Source: a virus. Taken from it: a stretch of 36,677 nucleotides of DNA. A model generated the notes under the pieces. That model was not told where the DNA came from, did not search any database, and saw nothing but the letters and a program-made list of their open reading frames with translations. Below are positions 9,099 through 14,575 of the stretch, in pieces. A program made the position numbers and the translations under genes. Each line of letters begins with the position of its first letter. Position 1 is the first letter of the stretch. The stretch is from positions 1 to 36,677 of IMG/VR virus record IMGVR_UViG_3300033550_000017; one strand, written 5' to 3'.

Positions 9099-9271
9099 TT
9101 AATTCAATCCGCGTCGACGTACCAGCTCTTTAATGGCGTCCGTTAGTTGCTGAGGCAACCCTTCCCCTCTGTCCACAAGACGAATAGCCGTTTTTAGAAC
9201 ACGCCTATCCCTGGACTCCCCCCCCCCCCGGAGCAAACGGCCTGAAGCATCAATAATTGCCGGGTATCCAT
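9099..9271 (-). pseudogene. Small basic protein gene interrupted at a 12-G run
   Basis: The ATG at 9271 shares its A with the TerL stop (TGATG). The frame reads MDTRQLLMLQAVCS and then enters 12 consecutive G on the coding strand. With 12 G translation ends about 8 codons later at a TAA. With 10 or 13 G the frame continues as ESRDRRVLKTAIRLVDRGEG and further to a TAA at 9099-9101, placed just before the ribosome site of the 114-aa gene. The full protein would be about 57-58 aa, basic and helical. Either the run is miscounted or mixed, or the gene switches on and off by slippage. Confidence 0.6.
9218..9229. repeat. Homopolymer run C12 (G12 on coding strand)
   Basis: Twelve consecutive C on the plus strand, read as G12 by the leftward transcript. 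It is the longest mononucleotide run I see in the window and lies inside a small gene whose two halves are in frames differing by one base. Confidence 0.95.
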
Positions 9272-10653
9272 CAAATCCTCTCTGAGCGCGTGGGCGCCGT
9301 TGCCCATAGTTCGTCTAGCGTTGCCGTCACAATACGGCCATTCTGCCCCATAGCAGGATAACGCGCAGGCTCTACCGGATCGGGAGCCTTATGCTCTGCC
9401 ATTACCTGAGCACCGTATGAAAACGCATCTGCCGGATGAGACGCCCAATTATGCAACGGCTCGCGTGAGAATACTCCGGTGTCCTGATTATATTCAAATT
9501 CCCACGCACGTAACCCATCCACACCAGATTCCGTCAAATCCCGGTTAAATGCGCATCTAGGGATAATCGCCCTGGCCGCGCTGATCTGGTCCAGCTTGCG
9601 AGTCTGCGGCACAACCGCCACTCGCCCAGCGCCAAACGCAGATAGAAACTTCTCCATCGACGTGTGCTTACTTTGGAATGTCTTAGCCCGTGCGTCATGC
9701 GGCAACCAGATACGGCCTACACCCCTTCCTCCTAGCTCCAGAATGTTCTCCTGGATCTTTGGTATCCAATCATCCGCATCTAGCCCTGACTCGCCCTCGT
9801 ACTTCAGCACATTGAAGCCACCAGGCACACGCTGCCAGTACCACCACGCAGCAGTATCCCGAAAGCCTAGATCGCTAGACACCTCGATAGGCGATCCATT
9901 CGGGTCGAACACCACTTCGTCATTGATTCTGCCTTCCCTCTCCGCCTGGTTGACCCAGCGGCCCAGGATAGAGCCTGTGATATTGCCGTATGCGCCTTCC
10001 CAGATATGATCGTATTCATCCGGCCGCTCAGCTAAATCACGCTGGCGAGCACGTTCAAGCATCTTGGGGAATTTGGGATTGTCGCGCCAGTTAAGCTGCA
10101 CGACCTTGATACGAGCATCCTTGGATTGGCGGAACCGCTTATCCGTCGGGCTACCCTTGCGCCTAGGGTTCCACGTCACCCAAAGCTCAGCGTTCCAGCC
10201 GTCACCCTCTTCCCGCAGCGTAGGGATCAGCACCTGCCAGGAGTAGTCAACCACATCTTCAGCTTCGTCCACCCACGTCAGCAACAGGCGACCCTTGGAC
10301 TTCACGCTGGCAATGTTGCGGTCCAGGCCTGCAAACGCAAAGCTGATGCGCCCATCCCTGGATTTGATGTACTTCTCGCCTATCTCGTAATAGGACGCCA
10401 GAAACGGCTCATCCTCGATAGCGCGCTTGCACTCTTCGAGGGACGAGTCTTCCAGGGAGTTCATGAACTGACGGGCGCACAGGAGAATGCCCTTGATACC
10501 CTGCATCCCGTACATATAGCCTCTGACGGCTACCATCTTGGCAAAGCTGCGCGTCTTGGCGCTTCCCCGGCCTCCCCATGCTCCCCGTACGTCAGCCTCA
10601 CCTGTGAAGACAGGGATCAGCCTCTTGGGGATCTCAATCGTTACTGCCGTCAT
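9271..10653 (-). CDS. terL: Terminase large subunit (460 aa)
   Basis: This is the packaging motor ATPase and nuclease. The Walker A motif is GGRGSAKT (27-34), with Walker B LLLTWVDEAE around 123-132 (D129, E130 catalytic). A coupling motif VTWNP lies near 159-163. The C-terminal RNase-H-like nuclease shows acidic residues at D261 (SSDLGF), D320 (LPHDA) and D409 (HPADAFSYG). The length suits the PBSX/P22-like Terminase_3 group. It overlaps the TerS-like gene by 20 bases and sits upstream of the portal, the usual order. A weak ribosome site suggests coupling to TerS translation. Confidence 0.93.
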   Translation of the reverse strand: MTAVTIEIPKRLIPVFTGEADVRGAWGGRGSAKTRSFAKMVAVRGYMYGMQGIKGILLCARQFMNSLEDSSLEECKRAIEDEPFLASYYEIGEKYIKSRDGRISFAFAGLDRNIASVKSKGRLLLTWVDEAEDVVDYSWQVLIPTLREEGDGWNAELWVTWNPRRKGSPTDKRFRQSKDARIKVVQLNWRDNPKFPKMLERARQRDLAERPDEYDHIWEGAYGNITGSILGRWVNQAEREGRINDEVVFDPNGSPIEVSSDLGFRDTAAWWYWQRVPGGFNVLKYEGESGLDADDWIPKIQENILELGGRGVGRIWLPHDARAKTFQSKHTSMEKFLSAFGAGRVAVVPQTRKLDQISAARAIIPRCAFNRDLTESGVDGLRAWEFEYNQDTGVFSREPLHNWASHPADAFSYGAQVMAEHKAPDPVEPARYPAMGQNGRIVTATLDELWATAPTRSERI

Positions 10654-10912
10654 CGCTCATGGGCTTTAGCAGAATCTGCGTCACGGTCTGAATCGGACCC
10701 CCACCCTCTCCGCTCACCTGTAGCGGTAGCAGCTTCGGGTAGATAGTCCCCCAGAACACTTTCTCGTTCAGAGGATCTTCCTTCGCCCACTCCACTAGGC
10801 GTTCCGTTCCCCCAAGTGCTTCAGCCGCCTGGGCAATTGCGTCCTTGGCGGCTGTCGTTACCTTGTTCGGTGTTCCCTTGACTCGGCCACCGGTCTTTAC
10901 ACCCTTAGCCAT
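10634..10912 (-). CDS. Terminase small subunit-like DNA-recognition protein (92 aa)
   Basis: The N-terminus (KTGGRVKGTPNKVTTAAKDAI) is the typical opening of small phage proteins encoded directly before TerL, and a helical core follows (QAAEALGGTERLVEWAKEDP). It would bind the packaging site and regulate the motor. GAGG lies five bases before the ATG. It overlaps TerL by 20 bases. At 92 residues it is shorter than classical small subunits (often 140-180), so a partial or minimal version is possible. Confidence 0.75.
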   Translation of the reverse strand: MAKGVKTGGRVKGTPNKVTTAAKDAIAQAAEALGGTERLVEWAKEDPLNEKVFWGTIYPKLLPLQVSGEGGGPIQTVTQILLKPMSDDGSND

Positions 10913-10933
10913 CTCTACCTCAATCTACTTTAC

Positions 10934-10951
10934 ATAATGTTGGTACATTAT
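10934..10951. other. Perfect AT-rich palindrome before the terminase genes
   Basis: ATAATGT and ACATTAT are perfect 7-base arms around a TGGT loop. The palindrome overlaps the stop of the 76-aa gene and lies 22 bases before the TerS-like start. It could be an operator for a regulator of the late genes or a small RNA hairpin. There is no T-run, so it is not a standard terminator. Confidence 0.5.
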
Positions 10952-11178
10952 TCCACAGACCAATCTCCGTCCGATCCAGGAATACCGCTTTGATAGACTG
11001 AGCGTGGCTCAGCTTTTGATAGGGCGTTAGCCACCTGCTCTGCTTGCGTCTGGTTATCGAACGAACCGATGGTTTCGCACCCGGCGTGGTAAAGACCGTT
11101 CGGCATTTGTTCGCTGTGATAGCGAGTGATGATGTAGCGAGTCACCGGGCGCACCCGATACTCCACTTCTTTGTTCAT
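10948..11178 (-). CDS. Hypothetical protein (76 aa)
   Basis: The start is the ATG at 11178 (MNKEVEYRVRPVTRYIITRY) because GAGG lies eight bases upstream. The longer in-frame reading has no ribosome site. The protein is a short mixed alpha/beta protein with FDNQTQAEQVANALSKAEPR, similar in style to small phage proteins that build one domain around a beta-sheet and a helix. No function is known to me. It is the gene immediately before the terminase pair. Confidence 0.55.
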   Translation of the reverse strand: MNKEVEYRVRPVTRYIITRYHSEQMPNGLYHAGCETIGSFDNQTQAEQVANALSKAEPRSVYQSGIPGSDGDWSVE

Positions 11179-11206
11179 GTCTATATCCTCAGATATATGA
11201 TTTGTC

Positions 11207-11464
11207 TTAGTGCTGGTCAGTACCACGCCACTTATGGCCCTTCTGCAGCGGAGCAGGCACCGAGCCCGTACCCTCTACTTCCAGTACCCATAAGCCACCG
11301 TCCCAGTATAGCGACTTTCGGCCTTCACGGTCGTTAGTCTCGGGCGGACCTTCCACTTCGTACCAGCCTTCGTACACAGGGTGAATGTCAAAGCCCAGCC
11401 AGTTACCGGAGTCTTGCTGCTTCTCCGTGGCCTTCTTCTGCTTGGTGTCGTCTTGCTTTTTCAT
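11207..11464 (-). CDS. Hypothetical protein (85 aa)
   Basis: A Lys/Gln-rich, probably disordered N-terminus (MKKQDDTKQKKATEKQQDSG) is followed by a compact region with several Trp and Gly (NWLGFDIHPVYEGWYEVEG, SLYWDGGLWV). AGGAG lies nine bases before the ATG. The second half looks like a small beta-barrel. No family is recognised. It lies between the membrane-anchored 111-aa protein and the pre-terminase gene. Confidence 0.55.
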   Translation of the reverse strand: MKKQDDTKQKKATEKQQDSGNWLGFDIHPVYEGWYEVEGPPETNDREGRKSLYWDGGLWVLEVEGTGSVPAPLQKGHKWRGTDQH

Positions 11465-11523
11465 GCTCTGCTCCTGAGTTATGCCTAGGGATAGGCGGTT
11501 TTCAGTATCAGCAAATCTTGTTC

Positions 11524-11859
11524 CTAGATCAGCGCAATAACTCCAGCCACCATGATTAGGAGCCCAATTAGGAAAATCTGGACTCCCCTACGTTTTTTGG
11601 GGATCAGCGGCTTAGGCTCTTCCTGCGTAGGCTTGATCTCAGCTTTTATCCAATACACTCCGCGTGGTCCGCAAAACCCCGTCGTCCTACGAGCGTCAAT
11701 CGGGTTCCATACACTGAGCGTCCCATCTACTGCGTAACGTTCGCCTTTAGGCCTATCAGGCGAAAAACAAAATTCTCTCTGTGCTGAAGGCGGGGCCAGT
11801 GGACCCAAATTAAGTTTCCTGTAGTGGCCGCAGTCCCTGCAAAACTTATCCTCTTCCAA
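11524..11859 (-). CDS. Putative zinc-binding, C-terminally membrane-anchored protein (111 aa)
   Basis: CRDCGHYRK near the N-terminus, plus two later Cys (REFCFSP, TGFCGPRG), form a possible zinc site. The last 18 or so residues (VQIFLIGLLIMVAGVIALI) are a clear membrane segment preceded by KKRR, so the body should be cytoplasmic. I chose the TTG at 11859 because GGGAG lies seven bases before it. A GTG at 11907 would add 16 residues but has no good ribosome site and lies against a stem of the structured element at 11916-11990. Function is unknown. Confidence 0.55.
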   Translation of the reverse strand: MEEDKFCRDCGHYRKLNLGPLAPPSAQREFCFSPDRPKGERYAVDGTLSVWNPIDARRTTGFCGPRGVYWIKAEIKPTQEEPKPLIPKKRRGVQIFLIGLLIMVAGVIALI

Positions 11860-11915
11860 TCCCTGTCTCCCAATAGATTCCCTACTATCGCTGTACGCGT
11901 CAAACACATATTGAA

Positions 11916-11990
11916 AGGGAGCCTACGAAGGGCGAAGTGCCGCAGGGAGAAGCGCCGGAGGGAGGGCCGGTTTCCGCCCCGAGGCTCCCT
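11916..11990 (-). other. Structured leader element A (9-bp closing stem)
   Basis: AGGGAGCCT at 11916-11924 and AGGCTCCCT at 11982-11990 form a perfect 9-bp stem enclosing 57 bases with further pairing potential (GGGC-GG...CC-G-GCCC). The leftward RNA contains the pyrimidine runs CCTCCCTCC and CTTCTCCCT, which could pair with Shine-Dalgarno sequences. It lies between a terminator and the first gene of the late block. It may act as a leader RNA, a small antisense-type RNA or a processing site. None is demonstrated. Confidence 0.45.
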
Positions 11991-12002
11991 ATCAATGTAT
12001 GC

Positions 12003-12038
12003 TTGAAAAGATCCCCCGGCGTCTGTCACCACCGGGGG
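12003..12038 (-). terminator. Rho-independent terminator of the leftward early block
   Basis: In the leftward transcript CCCCCGGTG pairs with CGCCGGGGG (nine pairs, one G.U), the loop has eight bases, and ATCTTTTC follows. The wobble pair would be a C.A mismatch in the opposite strand, so the hairpin fits leftward transcription. It separates the replication/regulation genes from the packaging and virion block, implying a separate late promoter or regulated read-through. Confidence 0.65.
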
Positions 12039-12141
12039 GGTAAAGCTCTGGAATTGAACCCGTCAGGTCCAGTCTTCAGTATGCCTATTTAATGTGGGAT
12101 TAGCAAGTAAGTGCATGATTCTTATTGCTATATTTCCATCC
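12039..12141 (-). other. Intergenic stretch, possible small RNA with own terminator
   Basis: The spacer between the 59-aa gene and the terminator has no gene. On the minus strand TTGCTA, 17 bases, then CATACT is a weak candidate promoter, which would give an RNA of about 70 bases ending at the terminator. CTGGA...TCCAG forms a short hairpin within it. The evidence for transcription is only suggestive. Confidence 0.25.
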
Positions 12142-12321
12142 TTAGTCCCGGTAGAAAATCTGGAAGTCGGTAATCTGCCCTCCCATCGACAACAGCTTAG
12201 GCTGATACTTCGCCCTCTCTGCTGCTTGCCGCATGCTGGAGTCCAAGACGTACGGCCTTCCCTTCTCTGCCAGCAACTTGCCGGGGGTAACCTTGCGGTC
12301 AATCAGTGTCTTTTTGCTCAT
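12142..12321 (-). CDS. Hypothetical protein (59 aa)
   Basis: A small basic protein (MSKKTLIDRKVTPGKLLAEK, then SSMRQAAERAKYQPKLLSM) with helical character and no known domain. GGGAG lies about ten bases before the ATG. The start is one base past the stop of the 42-aa membrane protein, which implies translational coupling. It is the last gene before the leftward terminator. Confidence 0.55.
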   Translation of the reverse strand: MSKKTLIDRKVTPGKLLAEKGRPYVLDSSMRQAAERAKYQPKLLSMGGQITDFQIFYRD

Positions 12322-12322
12322 T

Positions 12323-12451
12323 TCATTTCTCCCTTAATACTTTTGCCAGTGATTTCCCAAGGTATACCGTGACGAATATGCCAGCCAACGCAGCCACACC
12401 AAGCCAAATTCCTGCCACAAAATAGACAATCACCGCTAAAACGGTAGACAT
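12323..12451 (-). CDS. Small membrane protein (42 aa)
   Basis: GGGAGG lies seven bases before the ATG. Residues about 3-31 (VLAVIVYFVAGIWLGVAALA and beyond) form one long membrane segment followed by a basic cytoplasmic end (GKSLAKVLREK). It adjoins another single-span 40-aa protein. Membrane proteins of this size in early regions may act on the host envelope or in superinfection exclusion. It is far from the lysis cassette, so a holin role is less likely. Confidence 0.6.
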   Translation of the reverse strand: MSTVLAVIVYFVAGIWLGVAALAGIFVTVYLGKSLAKVLREK

Positions 12452-12462
12452 AAGAATCCTCC

Positions 12463-12585
12463 CTAATCTTTGTCCATCAATATTCTGACCATTGCAACTA
12501 ACACACCGATACTTATAACTGCCACCGCTATGGCTATGCTGATTATCATCGCTGATAGCGCAATGTCAACAATTCCCGAACACAT
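12463..12585 (-). CDS. Small membrane protein (40 aa)
   Basis: After MCSGIVDIA the sequence is almost entirely hydrophobic (ALSAMIISIAIAVAVISIGV and beyond) and ends RILMDKD, giving one membrane span with a short charged tail. The ATG shares its A with the stop of the nuclease gene (TGATG), so translation is coupled. It is paired with the next 42-aa membrane protein. No family is recognised. Confidence 0.6.
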   Translation of the reverse strand: MCSGIVDIALSAMIISIAIAVAVISIGVLVAMVRILMDKD

Positions 12586-12926
12586 CAGAATTCCTCCACT
12601 TCCCAGCCGCCTCCATGCTTCTTTGCTCGTGGCTTCAAGGCCACGAACTTGAACGGGTACATGTCAGCAGCCACCTTGATCTTTACCCTGGCGTCGTCTT
12701 GCCAGAATCCCTTTACTTCGTGCATCTCAAGCTGGCCGTCTGCCTGCATGACGGCGAAATCCGGGCTGTAGAACGTGTTGTCAGCCAGCCTCAGCTTCAC
12801 CCCCTCAAACTTGTGCCAGAGGATCCCCCCTACCGCCTGAAGCTGTTTCAGGTACTCAGCATAGGCAGCCTCCGTTTTGTTCATCTGGCCAGTTTTTAAG
12901 CGGCCTGCGGCGAATGACCTATTCAT
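12585..12926 (-). CDS. DUF1064-like PD-(D/E)XK phage nuclease (113 aa)
   Basis: The protein shows the DUF1064 layout: TEAAYAEYL (E19), then SPDF (D56) and MHEVKGF (E70, K72), which make a PD-(D/E)XK nuclease core, then DDARVKIKVAADMYP. Such small proteins occur in recombination/replication regions of many phages and are thought to cut branched or foreign DNA. The ATG at 12926 overlaps the preceding stop as ATGA. A longer frame starting at 13007 is rejected. The activity is inferred from motifs only. Confidence 0.75.
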   Translation of the reverse strand: MNRSFAAGRLKTGQMNKTEAAYAEYLKQLQAVGGILWHKFEGVKLRLADNTFYSPDFAVMQADGQLEMHEVKGFWQDDARVKIKVAADMYPFKFVALKPRAKKHGGGWEVEEF

Positions 12927-13087
12927 CCTTCCCCCTTCATCTCTACCTGCGTGATCATTACGGTTATCTCTTTTCCGCTGACAACTGGTTCGATTTGCAC
13001 AGTGCAAGGGGCCTTGAATAGCGACCTTTTCTCAACATATTCATGGATAGCATCCAGCACTTCGTCATGGGAAAGGATTACCTGCAT
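12923..13087 (-). CDS. Hypothetical protein (54 aa)
   Basis: This small protein has a helical front half (ILSHDEVLDAIHEYVEKRS) and a beta-like back half (CTVQIEPVVSGKEITVMITQ). AGGAA precedes the ATG and the stop overlaps the nuclease start as ATGA. The pattern is common for small phage regulators or inhibitors, but no family is assigned. An upstream ATG is in a frame that stops at once. Confidence 0.5.
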   Translation of the reverse strand: MQVILSHDEVLDAIHEYVEKRSLFKAPCTVQIEPVVSGKEITVMITQVEMKGEG

Positions 13088-13088
13088 T

Positions 13089-13280
13089 TCATTTTTCCTT
13101 AGGTACATAGGTAACCTTGCGCTCAAGCCCCATGTCTTCAAGAATCCATGCAGGCGGCTGGACTACCCCATGCACAACCTGCGACACCATTGACGTAGAT
13201 ACCCCCCATGCCTTGGCTGCCGCCTGCTGCGTCCCGTACTTCTGGATGATGTGGGCGCGAACTTTATCGCCGATATTCAT
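13089..13280 (-). CDS. Cro/CI-type HTH protein (63 aa)
   Basis: Residues about 12-40 (YGTQQAAAKAWGVSTSMVSQ) form a helix-turn-helix of the small YdaS/Cro class, probably DNA-binding. AGGAAG is five bases before the ATG at 13280. A longer reading from 13361 lacks a ribosome site. It sits in a cluster of three HTH proteins at 13089-14565 inside the leftward operon and may set the switch from early to late transcription. Target sites are not identified. Confidence 0.65.
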   Translation of the reverse strand: MNIGDKVRAHIIQKYGTQQAAAKAWGVSTSMVSQVVHGVVQPPAWILEDMGLERKVTYVPKEK

Positions 13281-13288
13281 TACTCTTC

Positions 13289-13465
13289 CTAAAGATTTGG
13301 ATAGAAAAACGATGCCAACAGGAATATTGGAGACACGATCCCACTCGAAAACAGCATGCAAACAATTGCACTGTTATCCGTCGTCTCGTTTCTGGACTCG
13401 ATGAAATTTAGCAATACAGCAGCAGCCAAAAACAAAGCCACGAGCCAGCAAAGTATGAGTGTCAT
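13289..13465 (-). CDS. Small two-span membrane protein (58 aa)
   Basis: Two hydrophobic segments, about residues 2-19 (TLILCWLVALFLAAAVLL) and 34-54 (IVCMLFSSGIVSPIFLLASF), flank a short polar loop. GGGAGGG lies six bases before the ATG at 13465, three bases past the preceding stop. A longer reading to 13654 overlaps the winged-helix gene and is rejected. Function is unknown. An envelope or exclusion role is possible. Confidence 0.55.
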   Translation of the reverse strand: MTLILCWLVALFLAAAVLLNFIESRNETTDNSAIVCMLFSSGIVSPIFLLASFFYPNL

Positions 13466-13467
13466 GA

Positions 13468-13824
13468 TTACCCTCCCAGGTGCATTCTCAAAAGCGTAAA
13501 TGGGTCTATCGGCTGAGCACGGAGCTTGGAAATGAACGCATCCGATTCCGCTACCAGCTGCGCCTTTTGGTATGGCAGAAGCTCCCACACGCAGCACTTT
13601 TGATCCAACTTCTTTTCGGCCAATCGGACAATGCGCAAACCTCTGCACGTCCATTTCGCTGGAACACGATCCAGCATTTGCTCGGCGGCGCCGCTCTTGA
13701 TGAGCGATCTGAACGCCATGTCCACGTTCTGAACCGTCAGTCCGGTGCTCCGAGCAACATCCCGGCTTGTAGAGGGTCCATGCTCAGCCAGATAGACCCT
13801 GACTATCTGTGTGTTCGTTCCCAT
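13468..13824 (-). CDS. Winged-helix regulatory protein (118 aa)
   Basis: The N-terminus (VRVYLAEHGPSTSRDVARST, then GLTVQNVDMAFRSLIKSGAAEQ) is a winged-helix DNA-binding domain. A CCVW motif and a helical tail follow. GGGAGAG precedes the ATG. The 81 bases upstream hold no gene, with a possible TATAGT promoter element but no good -35. It resembles the first half of the next gene's product, so a duplication is conceivable. Its likely role is transcription control within the leftward arm. Confidence 0.65.
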   Translation of the reverse strand: MGTNTQIVRVYLAEHGPSTSRDVARSTGLTVQNVDMAFRSLIKSGAAEQMLDRVPAKWTCRGLRIVRLAEKKLDQKCCVWELLPYQKAQLVAESDAFISKLRAQPIDPFTLLRMHLGG

Positions 13825-13905
13825 TTTGCTCTCCCTGTTAACTTCACAACTTAACTATACTCTTCCTATTGGTTGAGTAAAGCCCTTTATTCTAAGTACT
13901 TACCC

Positions 13906-14565
13906 CTATGGCACAAGTTGACAACGAAGCGAGAAGAATGGATCGAACCGACCAGGCACGAAAGCAGCCTTCATTGCCTTTACCGTCTTGTCGGCCAGCG
14001 TTACGCGCCCTATCCTCTCACGCACCGTCAGCATCTTTTGATGCTCTACTGGCATTACCTCAACAGAGATCACCACAGAGCCCCGGAGGCCTCCTGGGCA
14101 TGCTTCGTACTGGTAGGATGCCAGCCCACCAGCCGTTCTCCCTTGGCCGACACGTCTGATTTCGCCGTTCTTTAGCATGCGGTTGATCATCTTGCGCACG
14201 CTCTCCTGGTTCTGGCGCAAGTCGTTGACGATTTCAAACACCATCTTCGGTCCGTTCTTGGCCAGATACCGGTATATTTCCTCCTTCATGCCTCCCTTTT
14301 TTGAGGGATAAGCCCTCTCCAGGCTACGGCGCACTTCCTCAATGCGCTCATTCGAGACTTGCTCCCCGACTTCGCACCAAATTGCCCGTGGTCCACGGAT
14401 GCAGATGATCACTGCCTGGTAGATGAGTTCGTTCACCTTCAGCCCCCGAATCGCCGATTTGACTTCCTCTAGCGATATCCCAAGAGCGTCTGCGACCTGT
14501 TGAGACGTACTCGGCATGTCGCAAATGAATTCGTAGACGCGCCGGATGTTGGTTTTCCCCTGCAT
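13906..14565 (-). CDS. Protein with two winged-helix domains (219 aa)
   Basis: Two winged-helix units are visible: residues about 6-45 (RRVYEFICDMPSTSQQVADA) and about 92-140 (EEIYRYLAKNGPKMVFEIVN, then KMINRMLKNGEIRRVGQG). The second half ends in a basic region. GGGAG lies before the ATG at 14565. It follows the primase-helicase gene and may be a regulator or a replication accessory factor. There are no catalytic motifs. Confidence 0.65.
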   Translation of the reverse strand: MQGKTNIRRVYEFICDMPSTSQQVADALGISLEEVKSAIRGLKVNELIYQAVIICIRGPRAIWCEVGEQVSNERIEEVRRSLERAYPSKKGGMKEEIYRYLAKNGPKMVFEIVNDLRQNQESVRKMINRMLKNGEIRRVGQGRTAGGLASYQYEACPGGLRGSVVISVEVMPVEHQKMLTVRERIGRVTLADKTVKAMKAAFVPGRFDPFFSLRCQLVP

Positions 14566-14575
14566 GATTTCTCCC

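Noticed and set aside
12035-12080. tRNA-like T-arm (GGTTCAATTCC on the minus strand)
   Set aside because: The arm does not pair properly around the loop, no acceptor stem or anticodon arm can be formed, and the segment leads into a terminator.
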